Assembly (NCBI RefSeq): GCF_019977275.1
Contig: NZ_AP024650.1
Coordinates: 2,480,001-2,544,000, forward strand
Source of the DNA: Arthrobacter sp. StoSoilB19
Lineage (GTDB): Bacteria; Actinomycetota; Actinomycetes; Actinomycetales; Micrococcaceae
Reading direction: 5' to 3'
Length of the DNA: 64,000 nucleotides
Made by a program: the position numbers and the translations under genes. The stretch's first letter is position 1. The number at the start of each line of letters is the position of its first letter. A model generated the notes under the pieces. It was not told the DNA's origin. It worked only from the letters and a program-made list of their open reading frames with translations, and did no database searches. Of this stretch, positions 1 through 9,289 are shown in pieces.

Positions 1-173
1 TACCACCGGACCGGAGTCCGAATGTGGATCGGCTTCCAGCCACGTTCATTCTCTCATACCCGCGCCGGATCGCCGCGGAGGCAGGCACTTCCGTTCCCAT
101 TCCTGTGTGGCGGCACCAGCCGCCGGCGTTACAATCAGGCTCAGGAGCACCGGACGAAAAGGACGCCACACCC

Positions 174-842
174 ATGCCCAGCATCTCCCCCGTCAGCGCC
201 CATGAAACGGAAAGGGCCACGGATCCGCAGGCCACTGCGGCCGCAGGCGTTCCGCGGATGGCCCGGAACCGGCCCTTCGGCTGGCTGCTGGTCATCACCG
301 GAATCGTGGGCTGGCTTGCCTCCGGAACCCTGGTCCTGGAAAAGCTCGAAGTCCTCAAGGACCCCAACCACACCACCGTCTGCGACGTGAACCCCTGGAT
401 CTCCTGCGGCCAGGTCATGCAGACGTGGCAGAGTTCGCTGTTCGGTTTCCCCAACATGTTCATCGGTATCGTCGCGTTCGCCATCACCATAACCGTGGGC
501 ATGGCGTTGCTGTCCGGTGCCACGTTCGCGCGGTGGTACTGGATGGGGCTTCAGGTGGGCGTCACGCTCGGCTTCGCCTTCGTGGTGTGGCTGTGGTCCC
601 AGGCCCTGTATTCGATCCACATCCTGTGCCCGTTCTGCATGATCGTCTGGGCGGCCATGATTCCGCTCTTTGTGTGGACCACCATCAGGAACATCACGGC
701 CGGAGTGATCCCAATGCCCGCGGGGGCGGCCCGCGTGCTGGGTGATTCCGGCTGGATCATCACGGCACTGCTGTACGTGGCCGTCGTCGCCACCATCTTC
801 TTCGCGTTCATCCAGGTCTTTGCGGGCACGTCAGGCTTCTGA
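174..842 (+). CDS. Vitamin K epoxide reductase (VKOR) family membrane protein
   Basis: This is a 222-residue integral membrane protein of the VKOR family. Bacterial members reoxidise DsbA-like proteins with quinone as acceptor, supporting disulfide formation outside the membrane. The family signature is complete: a loop cysteine pair at about residues 70 and 78 (CDVNPWISC) and the active-site CPFC at about 152-155, set among four or five hydrophobic helices. There is no fused thioredoxin domain, so a separate DsbA-like partner is expected elsewhere. The frame stays open upstream to position 24, but the ATG at 174 is preferred because an AAGGA lies about 10 bases before it and the family-like sequence starts soon after. 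A bidirectional terminator separates it from ndk. Confidence 0.88.
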   Translation: MPSISPVSAHETERATDPQATAAAGVPRMARNRPFGWLLVITGIVGWLASGTLVLEKLEVLKDPNHTTVCDVNPWISCGQVMQTWQSSLFGFPNMFIGIVAFAITITVGMALLSGATFARWYWMGLQVGVTLGFAFVVWLWSQALYSIHILCPFCMIVWAAMIPLFVWTTIRNITAGVIPMPAGAARVLGDSGWIITALLYVAVVATIFFAFIQVFAGTSGF

Positions 843-852
843 GCTGCGGACG

Positions 853-892
853 GCAAAAGGCCCCTGGTTCCGAAGAACCAGGGGCCTTTTGC
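853..892. terminator. Bidirectional terminator between VKOR gene and ndk
   Basis: A perfect 18-bp inverted repeat (853-870 and 875-892) has a four-base loop. Its arms begin with AAAA and end with TTTT, so it can terminate both the rightward VKOR gene and the leftward ndk gene. Confidence 0.9.
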
Positions 893-905
893 TGTCCTTG
901 GACTG

Positions 906-1325
906 TCAGCCCTGGAACCAGATCTTGATCTCGCGCTCGGCGGAGTCGGTTGAGTCGGAGCCGTGCACCAGGTTCTGCTGGACCTTCAGGCCCCAGTCCC
1001 GGCCGAAGTCGCCGCGAATGGTGCCCGGGGCCGCGGTCGTGGGGTCCGTGGTGCCGGCCAGTGACCGGAACCCTTCAATGACGCGGTGGCCTTCGAAGAT
1101 GGCCGCCACCACGGGTCCGCTGAGCATGAACTCCACCAGCGGCTCGTAGAACGGCTTGCCTACGTGCTCCTCGTAATGCTGCTCCAGCAGCTCACGGGTG
1201 GCGTCGACCTTTTTCAGCTCAACAAGGCTGTAGCCCTTGGCTTCAATGCGGGCCAGGATGGCGCCGGTCAGGTTACGGGCGACGCCGTCGGGCTTGATCA
1301 GGACGAGGGTGCGCTCTGTAGTCAC
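906..1325 (-). CDS. ndk: Nucleoside diphosphate kinase
   Basis: This cytosolic enzyme transfers the gamma-phosphate from ATP to other nucleoside diphosphates through a phosphohistidine. The protein has 139 residues, the normal bacterial length. It begins with the family start [10 protein letters not shown] and carries the catalytic histidine at about residue 121 in NLVHGSDS. It is the last gene before the bidirectional terminator. The DUF4233 gene and folC lie just upstream on the same strand, as in mycobacteria. The 65-base gap to the DUF4233 gene contains part of a short tandem repeat. Confidence 0.97.
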   Translation of the reverse strand: MTTERTLVLIKPDGVARNLTGAILARIEAKGYSLVELKKVDATRELLEQHYEEHVGKPFYEPLVEFMLSGPVVAAIFEGHRVIEGFRSLAGTTDPTTAAPGTIRGDFGRDWGLKVQQNLVHGSDSTDSAEREIKIWFQG

Positions 1326-1363
1326 AACTGCTCCAATGCGTTCGTGGGGTTTCGGGATAAGTC

Positions 1364-1405
1364 TACGGGGACTGGCTTACGGGGACTGGTTTACGGGGAC
1401 TGGGG
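1364..1405. repeat. Three-copy 14-bp tandem repeat at the end of the DUF4233 gene
   Basis: Three consecutive copies (1364-1377, 1378-1391, 1392-1405) share the core TACGGGGACTGG and differ only in the last two bases. The third copy spans the last codons and the stop of the DUF4233 gene. The other two lie in the gap before ndk. This looks like local slippage duplication. Confidence 0.85.
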
Positions 1406-1852
1406 CTGGGCGGGACCGGCCCCGTCCGGGTGGGCGGCTTCCCATTCGGCCTGTTCGCGTGCCCGCTGCGCAGCCTCGCGGTCCAGCCGGATGCCGGTGC
1501 GGATTCCGTACCACCAGGCCGCGGCGAAAAGCCCACCCACCAGGAACATGGCCGGCTCGAAGATGCCTGTGAGGATCAGGACCAGCTGCAGGATCCAGCC
1601 CAGGCCGATGCCCCAGGGCCTGTTGAGGACCGCGCAGGCGAAGATCATGACCACGCTGAGTGCGATCCCCACGCCGAGGATCAGTGCCGGCGGAAACTCC
1701 CCGCGGCGCAGGCCAAACACCACCAGGGTGGCGAAGAACATGACGAACGCTTCCAGGAGCAGCACCGTGGAAGCGAACATCACCTTGGTGGAGCGGCGCT
1801 TCTTGGGCATGCCGGGACGCCACTCGCGCTGGGCCTTGGTCAATCTGGCCAC
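1391..1852 (-). CDS. DUF4233 family membrane protein
   Basis: This is a small membrane protein of 153 residues with unknown function. A basic N-terminus (KKRRSTK) is followed by four hydrophobic segments, roughly residues 25-48, 55-75, 80-95 and 98-115, and a charged alanine/glutamate-rich tail. Family and position agree: proteins of this type sit between folC and ndk in many actinobacteria, including M. tuberculosis (Rv2446c, from memory). The start codon lies two bases after the folC stop, so the two are almost certainly cotranscribed. Its own stop falls inside a 14-bp tandem repeat, so the exact C-terminus may vary between strains. Confidence 0.8.
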   Translation of the reverse strand: MARLTKAQREWRPGMPKKRRSTKVMFASTVLLLEAFVMFFATLVVFGLRRGEFPPALILGVGIALSVVMIFACAVLNRPWGIGLGWILQLVLILTGIFEPAMFLVGGLFAAAWWYGIRTGIRLDREAAQRAREQAEWEAAHPDGAGPAQPQSP

Positions 1853-1854
1853 GC

Positions 1855-3213
1855 CTACGCCTCCGTTTTTCCGAGCAGGATCCGCGCCTCTGCCACCAGG
1901 GTGATGGAGCCGGTGACCAGCACGCCGCCGGAAAGGTCGTCATTGGCTTCGGCCCGTTCCACGGCCCATTCGAGTGCGTCGTCCAGCTTTTCGGCGATGT
2001 GGACGTTGTCCTCGCCAAATCCCAGGTCGATCGCCAGCTCCGCCAGCTCGGCGGCCGGAACCGCCCGGGGAGAGTTGGACTGGGTGAAGCAGTAATCCAC
2101 TGCCATGTCGCCCAGCGACTCCCTGATTTCGCGCAGGATCTCCTCCGCGTCCTTCTCCTTGAGCACGCCCACCACCGGAACCAGCCTGGTGAAGGTGAAT
2201 GCTTCCCGCAGGGCGGCGGCGGAGGCCTTGATGCCGTCGGGGTTGTGGGCGGCGTCCACGATGATGGTGGGTGCGGTCCGCACCACCTCAAGGCGGCCGG
2301 GGGACGTGACGGCCGCGAAGCCTTCCTGCAGCACGTCGAGGTCGAGTTCCTTTTCACCGCCGAAGAACGCCTCCAAGGCGGCCACCGCGACGGCAGCGTT
2401 CTGTGCTTGGTGGGCGCCGTGCAGTGGCAGCATGAGGTCCGGGTAGCGGCCGGCGATGCCCTGGATAGTCAACACCTGCCCGCCAACAGCCACCGTCCGT
2501 GACTCGACACCGAACTCAACGCCCTCGAAGCGGAACGGTACGCCCACCTCCTTGGCCTTCTCCAGCAGCACCTGGGCCGCATCGAGGGGCTGGGCCGCGC
2601 TGATGAGGTAGCCGCCGGGCTTGATGATGCCGGCCTTTTCGCGGGCGATGTCCTCCGTGGTGTCGCCCAGGAGGTCGGTATGGTCCAGCGAAATCGGCGT
2701 CACCACCGAGACCTGGCCGTCGCCGACGTTGGTGGCATCGGTAATGCCGCCCAAACCCACCTCGATGATGGCCACGTTGACCGGCTGGTCAGCGAAGATG
2801 GCGAAGCCCAGGATGGTGAGGCACTCGAAGTACGTCAGTCTCGGCTCCCCCTCGGCTTCGAGTTCCGAGTCCACAATCTGCAGGTAGGGCCTGATTTCGT
2901 CCCAGATCCTGACAAACGTCTCGTCGGATACCGGATGGCCGTCGATGCTGATCCGCTCGGTGACCTTGGACAGGTGCGGGCTGGTGTAGCGTCCGGTGCT
3001 CAGGCCGTGGGCGCGGAGCACGGACTCGATCATCCTGGATGTGGACGTCTTGCCGTTGGTTCCGGTCACATGGATGATCGGGAACGCCTTGTTGGGCTCG
3101 CCCAGCACGTCCATCGCACGGAACAGCGGAGCCAGCCGCGGCTCCATCTTGTTTTCCGGCGCCCGTCCCAGCAGTTCGGCGTACACGCTTTCCACGGAAA
3201 ATTCGTCGCTCAT
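1855..3213 (-). CDS. folC: Bifunctional dihydrofolate synthase / folylpolyglutamate synthase
   Basis: FolC adds glutamate to dihydropteroate and extends the polyglutamate tail of folates, using ATP in the cytosol. The protein has 452 residues. It shows the Mur-ligase-type P-loop VTGTNGKTSTSR near residue 50, the GLGGITDATN motif, the HTDLLG stretch following TPISLD, and DAAHNPDG in the C-terminal domain. It starts four bases after the end of ileS, with an AGG-type ribosome site inside the end of ileS, and is followed two bases later by the DUF4233 gene. ileS, folC, DUF4233 and possibly ndk therefore look like one transcription unit under the ileS T-box. Confidence 0.95.
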   Translation of the reverse strand: MSDEFSVESVYAELLGRAPENKMEPRLAPLFRAMDVLGEPNKAFPIIHVTGTNGKTSTSRMIESVLRAHGLSTGRYTSPHLSKVTERISIDGHPVSDETFVRIWDEIRPYLQIVDSELEAEGEPRLTYFECLTILGFAIFADQPVNVAIIEVGLGGITDATNVGDGQVSVVTPISLDHTDLLGDTTEDIAREKAGIIKPGGYLISAAQPLDAAQVLLEKAKEVGVPFRFEGVEFGVESRTVAVGGQVLTIQGIAGRYPDLMLPLHGAHQAQNAAVAVAALEAFFGGEKELDLDVLQEGFAAVTSPGRLEVVRTAPTIIVDAAHNPDGIKASAAALREAFTFTRLVPVVGVLKEKDAEEILREIRESLGDMAVDYCFTQSNSPRAVPAAELAELAIDLGFGEDNVHIAEKLDDALEWAVERAEANDDLSGGVLVTGSITLVAEARILLGKTEA

Positions 3214-3216
3214 GTC

Positions 3217-6200
3217 CTAGGCCTCCACTTTTTCAACCGCAACGGCGGGTTCGGACACGGTGCCCGGCTCTGCCACCAGGTCCACCGTCAGTGTCTCGCC
3301 CTTGACCAGTTCGGCGTTGGCCAGCAGGGCATCAACGACGTTCCCGGGAGCGGTGACGGTGGTACGGATGCGGTCGCTCACGTTGAGCCCGGCGTCCTTG
3401 CGGGCCTGCTGGATTGCCCGCACCATGTCGCGTGCCAGCCCTTCGGCTTCAAGCTCCGGCGTGACTTCCGTGTTCAGCACGACGAAGCCGCCGCCGGGCA
3501 GCACGGCCACAGCCGCGGAAGCACCGCCGGACCCGGCAACCACTGTCTCAAGCGTGTACTCCTGGGGTTCCAGCTGCAGCCCGCCGGCGGTGACCACACC
3601 GGCGTCGTCCACCGACCAGTCCCCTGACTTGGACCCCTTGATGGCAACCTGGACGTTCTTGCCCAGGCGCGGCCCGGCAGCGCGGGCGTTGACCACCAGC
3701 TTCTGCTGGATCCCGAACTCCTCCGGGGAGGCGGTGGCGGCGTCCAGCAGGCGAACGGAACGGAGGTTCAGTTCATCGGCGACGACGGCGGCGAAACCCT
3801 GCAGGGCGTCCGCTCCGGGTGCCACAACCGTCAGCTCCTGCAGCGGCAGGCGGACACGCAGGTTGGCTGCCTTGCGGAGCGAGGAACCGGTGGAGCAGAT
3901 CTGCTGGATCCGGTCCATGGTTTCCACCAGGGAGGGATTGGCGGGGAAGAGGTCCGCGTCCGGCCAGTCGGCCAGGTGCACGGACCGGCCGCCGGTCAGG
4001 CCGCGCCAGATTTCCTCGGAAACCAGCGGCAGCAGCGACGCGGCGGCACGGGTGACGGTCTCCAGGGCAGTGAACAGCGCATCGAAGGCGTCCTGGTCCT
4101 CGTCGAAGAACCGCTGGCGGCTGCGGCGGACGTACCAGTTGGTGAGCATGTCCAGGTAGCTGCGCAGCGAGTCGCAGGCGCCGGAGATGTCGTAGGTGTC
4201 CAGCTGTGCCGTCATGCTGCGGACGAGGTCGCCCGTGTTGGCCAGCAGGTACTGGTCCAGGGTGTCCCGGTAGCCCTCGTAGCGCAGTTTGGCATCGTAA
4301 CCGGCGCCACCGTTCGCGGCGTTCGTGTACAGGGTGAAGAAGCTGTACACGTTCCAGAGCGGCAGGATCACCTGGCGGACGCCGTCCCGGATGCCCTGCT
4401 CGGTGACGATCAGGTTGCCGCCCCGGAGGATGGGACTGGACATGAGGAACCAGCGCATGGCGTCGGAGCCGTCGCGGTCCAGGACCTCGGAGACGTCCGG
4501 GTAGTTGCGCAGGCTCTTGGACATTTTCTGGCCGTCGGATCCAAGCACAATGCCATGGCTGATGACGTTGCGGAACGCCGGCCGGTCAAACAGTGCGGTG
4601 GACAGGATGTGCAGCATATAGAACCAGCCGCGGGTCTGGCCGATGTACTCCACGATGAAATCCGCGGGGTTGTGCGTGTTGAACCAGGCTTCGTTTTCGA
4701 ACGGGTAGTGCACCTGTCCGTAGGGCATGGAGCCGGAGTCGAACCAGACGTCCAGGACGTCCTCGACGCGGCGCATCACGGACTGGCCCTCTTCGGGGGT
4801 GCGGGGATCGTCCGGGTTGGGCCTGGTGAGCTCGTCGATGAACGGCCGGTGGAGGTCCACCTCGCCGTCCTTGTTCAGGGGCAGCCGGCCGAAGTCCGCC
4901 TCGATCTCGGCCAGGGAACCGTAGACGTCGGTGCGCGGGTATTCGGGATCCGTTGACTGCCACACGGGGATGGGGCTGCCCCAGAAGCGGTTCCGGCTGA
5001 TGGACCAGTCGCGGGCGTTCTCCAGCCATTTGCCGAACTGGCCATCCTTGACGTTCCCCGGGATCCAGTTGATCTCCTGGTTCAGTTCGGACATCCGGTC
5101 CTTGAACTTGGTGACCTCCACATACCAGGAGGACACCGCACGGTAGATCAGCGGGTTGCGGCAGCGCCAGCAGTGCGGGTAGCTGTGCTCGTAGCTGGCC
5201 TGCCGGACCAGCCTGCCCTGGGCGCGGAGCACTTGGGTGATGGGCTTGTTGGCCTCGAAGACCTGCAGGCCCGCGATGTCGTGGAGGTCGCCGTGCTTGA
5301 ACAACGGCAGGAATTTGGCACCCTCGTCCACGGAGAGCACCACGGGAATGCCGGCCTCCTCGCAGACTTTCTGGTCGTCTTCACCGTAGGCGGGCGCCTG
5401 GTGCACCACGCCGGTTCCGTCGGTGGTGGTGACGTAGTCAGCCACTACGAACCGCCAGGCGTTCTCCATGCCGTACTTTTCGTTGTCGGCAAAGTCGTCC
5501 CAGAGCCGCTGGTATGCCAGGCCTTCCAGTTCGGCGCCGGAGTGGGTGGACACCACGGCGGCTTCCGCGTCCTCGAAGCTGTCGTAGCCGAGGTCCTTGG
5601 CGTAGGCGCCCAGGAGGTCCGCCGCGAGCAGGAAGCTGCCCGTGACCGGGGCGTCGGCCGAGGCGGCCTTGATGCCGTTGGGACCGGCGGGCAGCACGGC
5701 GTACGTGATGGAAGGCCCGACGGCGAGCGCGGCGTTGGTGGGCAGCGTCCAGGGGGTGGTGGTCCAGGCGAGCGCCTGCACGCCGGCAAGTTTCTTGGAC
5801 AGTTCCGAATCCCCCGCAAGGATGGGGAAGGTGACGGTGACGGTCTGGTCCTGGCGGTTCTTGTAGACGTCGTCGTCCATTCGCAGCTCATGGTTGGACA
5901 GCGGGGTTTCGTCTTTCCAGCAGTACGGCAGCACCCGGTAGCCGTTGTACGTCAGGCCCTTGTCATGCAGCTGCTTGAACGCCCAGAGGACCGACTCCAT
6001 GTACTCGACATTGAGTGTCTTGTAGTCGTTGTCGAAGTCCACCCACCGGGCCTGCCGGGTGACGTAGCTGCGCCACTCATCGGCGTACTTCATGACGGAC
6101 GCGCGGCAGGCGTCGTTGAACTTGTCGATGCCCATGGCCTCGATCTGGGTCTTGTCCGTCATCCCCAGCTGTTTCATGGCCTCCAGCTCGGCGGGCAGGC

Positions 6201-6534
6201 CGTGGGTGTCCCAACCGAAACGGCGTTCCACGCGCTTGCCGCGCTGGGTCTGGTAGCGGCCAACCAAGTCCTTGGCGTAGCCGGTGAGGAGGTGGCCGTA
6301 GTGGGGCAGGCCGTTGGCGAACGGCGGGCCGTCGTAGAACACGAATTCGTTGCTGCCCGGCTCCCCGCCGGGGACGTCGGCGCTGCGCTGGTCAATGCTG
6401 GCCTGGAAGGTGCCGTCCTGGTCCCAGTACTTCAGGATGCGCTCTTCGATCTCCGGGAACTTCACGGAGGCGGAAACGCCGGCGCTGCCTTTGGAGGAGG
6501 TGCTGGAGGCTGAGGCCTTGGGGTAAAACGTCAT
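3217..6534 (-). CDS. ileS: Isoleucyl-tRNA synthetase, long eukaryote-like type
   Basis: IleS charges tRNA-Ile in the cytosol. This is the long form, about 1105 residues. It has a HIGH-type motif [15 protein letters not shown] near residue 75, a CP1 editing domain, KMSKS in [12 protein letters not shown] near residue 680, an anticodon-binding domain and a C-terminal extension. Long, eukaryote-like IleS proteins are typical of actinobacteria and are often associated with low sensitivity to mupirocin; that is family knowledge, not shown here. The ATG at 6534 (MTFYPKAS) is chosen. An in-frame ATG at 6543 would add three residues. A T-box leader precedes the gene. Confidence 0.95.
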   Translation of the reverse strand: MTFYPKASASSTSSKGSAGVSASVKFPEIEERILKYWDQDGTFQASIDQRSADVPGGEPGSNEFVFYDGPPFANGLPHYGHLLTGYAKDLVGRYQTQRGKRVERRFGWDTHGLPAELEAMKQLGMTDKTQIEAMGIDKFNDACRASVMKYADEWRSYVTRQARWVDFDNDYKTLNVEYMESVLWAFKQLHDKGLTYNGYRVLPYCWKDETPLSNHELRMDDDVYKNRQDQTVTVTFPILAGDSELSKKLAGVQALAWTTTPWTLPTNAALAVGPSITYAVLPAGPNGIKAASADAPVTGSFLLAADLLGAYAKDLGYDSFEDAEAAVVSTHSGAELEGLAYQRLWDDFADNEKYGMENAWRFVVADYVTTTDGTGVVHQAPAYGEDDQKVCEEAGIPVVLSVDEGAKFLPLFKHGDLHDIAGLQVFEANKPITQVLRAQGRLVRQASYEHSYPHCWRCRNPLIYRAVSSWYVEVTKFKDRMSELNQEINWIPGNVKDGQFGKWLENARDWSISRNRFWGSPIPVWQSTDPEYPRTDVYGSLAEIEADFGRLPLNKDGEVDLHRPFIDELTRPNPDDPRTPEEGQSVMRRVEDVLDVWFDSGSMPYGQVHYPFENEAWFNTHNPADFIVEYIGQTRGWFYMLHILSTALFDRPAFRNVISHGIVLGSDGQKMSKSLRNYPDVSEVLDRDGSDAMRWFLMSSPILRGGNLIVTEQGIRDGVRQVILPLWNVYSFFTLYTNAANGGAGYDAKLRYEGYRDTLDQYLLANTGDLVRSMTAQLDTYDISGACDSLRSYLDMLTNWYVRRSRQRFFDEDQDAFDALFTALETVTRAAASLLPLVSEEIWRGLTGGRSVHLADWPDADLFPANPSLVETMDRIQQICSTGSSLRKAANLRVRLPLQELTVVAPGADALQGFAAVVADELNLRSVRLLDAATASPEEFGIQQKLVVNARAAGPRLGKNVQVAIKGSKSGDWSVDDAGVVTAGGLQLEPQEYTLETVVAGSGGASAAVAVLPGGGFVVLNTEVTPELEAEGLARDMVRAIQQARKDAGLNVSDRIRTTVTAPGNVVDALLANAELVKGETLTVDLVAEPGTVSEPAVAVEKVEA

Positions 6535-6544
6535 GTTCGACATC

Positions 6545-6830
6545 CTGGGTTGAGCGTGGTGAGCCCCCGGCACGGCCGGAGGTTCCGTTCAGGATGCGAG
6601 GACGGCTGCCGTGCCGTCCCGAAGACTGCACGCCCACCGCGGTACCACCTCACTTACCGGCGCCGCGTGGTTCCCAAAGGAACACCCGCCGCCCCGGCCA
6701 CTTCATTACTGCTGTGACGGGCTTACCCGTCCGGTTCTACTGACGCGGGCCCGCCTTGCGGGGCGCGGCCTGCGTGTTCTTCCGGAAGCTCACCGGTGAT
6801 AGCCGGGTCATAGCCACTGCAGAGTCTACT
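6545..6830 (-). promoter_or_regulatory. T-box riboswitch leader of ileS (specifier AUC)
   Basis: Read on the minus strand, the leader contains the conserved T-box core AGGTGGTACCGCGG (complement of 6637-6650), which pairs with the uncharged tRNA-Ile acceptor end. About 150 bases upstream lies a specifier-loop segment with an isoleucine codon ATC (complement of 6798-6800), followed by ACCGGTGAGCTTCCGGAAGAA, typical of actinobacterial ileS leaders. CCACGCGG upstream can pair with CCGCGGTGG around the T-box as an antisequestrator. No poly-U terminator follows, so control is probably at translation initiation, as described for actinobacterial ileS. Confidence 0.9.
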
Positions 6831-6988
6831 ATCGCCGCGGCATCCAGTGCCATTCCGGGCGCAACGCGGTTCCGGCGGGCAGTGCCGTTCCGCCGGGGTC
6901 TGCCGTTCGGGGCGGGCCGGGCCATTTCCGGGCGGTCTTCTCCGTCCGGGGGCTGCCGCCGTCACCGTGCATTGCCTAGACTCGCGTC

Positions 6989-8023
6989 ATGACGGCTTCC
7001 GGGCGCCCCGCGGGATGGAGGCGTACGGCCACGGCGTGCAGGTGGCTGTTCATCCCTGCTGCCCTGCCGGTGGCGGCGGTCTCCGCCGTCCGCGCGGTGC
7101 CTGCCGACTGGCCGGTACTCGGTGTCCAGCTGGTGGCATTCACGCCCTGGCTCGCCGTTCCCGCCGCCGCGGCGCTGCTCATGGCCTTCGCTGGACGGAG
7201 CCGGTGGCAGCAGGTCCTGGCCACGGCACTGGCGGCCTGCCAGGTGTTCTGGCTTTTCCCGCTCGATATCCGCGCACCGGCCGCCGGGGCAACCGCCGGG
7301 GCAGCGGCCGGGGCTTCCGGCACGCCGGTCTCCCTGGTTGCCATGAGCATCAACACGGAACTGGGCGGGGCTGATGCCGGCAGCATCGTGGCCCTGGTCC
7401 GTGATTTGCATGTAGACCTGTTGGCGGTTGAGGAGTACACACCCGAAATGGCGCGAAAGCTGATGGCGGCCGGACTCGACGACCTGCTCCCCCACCGGGT
7501 TGCCCAGGCCCGTGACCGCGCCGCAGGCTCCGCCATCTACTCCTCCTACAACCTGACAGCCACCGGCGTCCTCCCGGACACGCGGTTCGCCATGCCCGTG
7601 GCACGCCTTGACCTCGGCAGCGGTGCCGGCCTGCGTGTGGTGGCAGTCCACGCCCTGGCGCCAGTGGGAAAAGGCCTCAGTCATTGGCGCAGCGACCTGG
7701 CTGCCGTGGCCAGGGCTGCCGACGGATCCGGTCCCCTGCTGCTGGCGGGAGACTTCAACGCGACCTACGACCACCGGGAATTCCGGGACCTGTTGGCCGG
7801 AACGGGCGGCAACCTGCCCCTGGTGGACGTGGCTGCCGCCGTGGGCAGCAGGCTGGTGCCCACGTGGCCCATGCGCGGCTTCCGGCTGCCGGGGATTGCC
7901 CTGGACCATCTGGTGACCAGCCCGGACATCAGAGCATCGGATTACTCGGTCCACCGGGTTGGCGGGACGGACCATGCCGCCGTGGCAGCCACCCTGACCG
8001 TCGGGGTCTCCCAGTGTTCCTGA
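6989..8023 (+). CDS. Membrane-anchored endonuclease/exonuclease/phosphatase (EEP) family protein
   Basis: The protein has 344 residues. The first 85 or so contain about three hydrophobic helices, so the catalytic domain is probably tethered to the membrane. The C-terminal part is an EEP domain. Its conserved points are an N-terminal SINTELGG strand, VEEYT in place of the usual catalytic glutamate motif, VHALAP, GDFNAT, and the terminal GTDHAAV with the catalytic Asp-His pair. EEP enzymes cleave phosphodiesters in nucleic acids, phospholipids or phosphoinositides. The substrate here cannot be told. It stands alone, divergent from ileS and convergent with the SDR gene. Confidence 0.85.
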   Translation: MTASGRPAGWRRTATACRWLFIPAALPVAAVSAVRAVPADWPVLGVQLVAFTPWLAVPAAAALLMAFAGRSRWQQVLATALAACQVFWLFPLDIRAPAAGATAGAAAGASGTPVSLVAMSINTELGGADAGSIVALVRDLHVDLLAVEEYTPEMARKLMAAGLDDLLPHRVAQARDRAAGSAIYSSYNLTATGVLPDTRFAMPVARLDLGSGAGLRVVAVHALAPVGKGLSHWRSDLAAVARAADGSGPLLLAGDFNATYDHREFRDLLAGTGGNLPLVDVAAAVGSRLVPTWPMRGFRLPGIALDHLVTSPDIRASDYSVHRVGGTDHAAVAATLTVGVSQCS

Positions 8024-8059
8024 CCGGTCCAGCCACGGGATGGGCAGACCCCGCCCGGC

Positions 8060-8818
8060 TCAGCCCTTCCTGACCAGCTTGTGGGTGGCTGCCTGCGCTA
8101 CCGGCCGGATGACGATCTGGTCCAGGTTGACGTGGTGCGGAACCGTGACGGCATAGCGGACCACGTCGGCCACGTCCTCTGCGGTCAGCGGCTTCTCAAC
8201 CCCCCGGTAGACCTTGTCCGCCGCCTGCGCGTCCCCCAGGCGGTTGAGCGCGAATTCCTCGGTCTGCACCAGGCCCGGCGCCACCTCGATGACGCGGACG
8301 TTGTTCTCCACCTCTTCAAGCCGGAGCGCGTTGGTCATGGCGTGCTGGGCGAACTTCGCGGCGTTGTAGCCGCCGCCGCCCTCGTACGCGTCCAGTCCCG
8401 CAGTGGAGGTGAGGTTCAGCACGGTACCTTCGCCGTTGGCGCGCAGCATGGGCAGGAAGGCGCGGGTGAGCTTCATGGTGCCCAGGACGTTGACCCGGTA
8501 CATCCACTCCCAGTCCTCCGTGCTGGCATCTCCTACCCTGTCGGCGCCGCGGGCGCCGCCGGCAATGTTGATGAGCGTATCGATGCCGCCCGAGTCGGTG
8601 ACCTGCGCGAGGAGCCGGGACACGTCGTCGTCCTCTGCAATGTCAGCAGGAATCGCCACGGCGCCTGTCCCGCTTTCCAGGGCGGCCAGGCGTTCGGCGC
8701 GGCGTGCCACGGCGAAGACCGTCCACCCGTCGGCGCGCAGCGCGCGCACAGTGGCCTCCCCGATTCCGCTGCTTGCTCCGGTCACCAGTGCCGCTTTTTT
8801 CTGCATGTCCTTCGTCAT
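8060..8818 (-). CDS. Short-chain dehydrogenase/reductase (SDR)
   Basis: This is a classical NAD(P)-dependent SDR of 252 residues. It has the nucleotide-binding TGASSGIG near residue 14, an NIAGG stretch at the NNAG position, and the catalytic set Ser (NLTSTAG) with YNAAK. An arginine-containing ARRAER segment after the second strand suggests NADP preference. It resembles the YdfG/NADP-dependent hydroxy-acid dehydrogenase type often labelled only SDR oxidoreductase. The neighbours give no substrate. It lies 18 bases before the DUF488 gene end, so the two may be cotranscribed. Confidence 0.85.
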   Translation of the reverse strand: MTKDMQKKAALVTGASSGIGEATVRALRADGWTVFAVARRAERLAALESGTGAVAIPADIAEDDDVSRLLAQVTDSGGIDTLINIAGGARGADRVGDASTEDWEWMYRVNVLGTMKLTRAFLPMLRANGEGTVLNLTSTAGLDAYEGGGGYNAAKFAQHAMTNALRLEEVENNVRVIEVAPGLVQTEEFALNRLGDAQAADKVYRGVEKPLTAEDVADVVRYAVTVPHHVNLDQIVIRPVAQAATHKLVRKG

Positions 8819-8836
8819 GGCACCACCCTAACGGGA

Positions 8837-9217
8837 TCAGCCGGCAGGACGTCCCCGGAGGTAATCAAGCAGGACAAGGGCGTGGTTTGCCTCCGTGTTG
8901 CGGGCAGCGTAGAGCAGGGTGATCCTTGGGTGGCCGGCGGCCAGTTCCAGCAGCGTCTCCACCGCCGGATTGGAATCCAGTTCCACCCGGTAGCGTTCGC
9001 TGAACTCCGCGAACCGTCCGGGGCGGTGGTTGAAGTCCTTGCGCAGCCCGGTGGACGGGGCCACGTCCTTGAGCCACACATCGATGGCCGCGTTGTCCCT
9101 TGACATCCCGCGCGGCCAGAGACGGTCCACCAGCACCCGGCAGCCGTCGTCGTGCGCCGGTGGATCGTAGATGCGCTTGATGCCAAAGGTGCCCCGCTGT
9201 TGGACCATACGCCGCAT
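8837..9217 (-). CDS. DUF488 family protein
   Basis: This 126-residue soluble protein belongs to the DUF488 family. It shows the conserved start IKRIYDPP, the RVLVDRLWPRG motif, WLKDVAPS, and the HRPGRF-EFSERYRVEL segment. Function is not established; some members are annotated as uroporphyrin-III methyltransferase-like without clear proof. The start at 9217 is preferred over a longer frame because AGGAGG lies five to six bases upstream. Longer versions would run into the valS upstream region. It is divergent from valS with about 70 bases between the two starts, which must hold both promoters. Confidence 0.85.
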   Translation of the reverse strand: MRRMVQQRGTFGIKRIYDPPAHDDGCRVLVDRLWPRGMSRDNAAIDVWLKDVAPSTGLRKDFNHRPGRFAEFSERYRVELDSNPAVETLLELAAGHPRITLLYAARNTEANHALVLLDYLRGRPAG

Positions 9218-9289
9218 GCTACCCTCCTTCGCATGCGGCCGGGCGGGACCGGTTGGGTGGGATGGAAGCGGGCATGAAAGAATTGCCCA

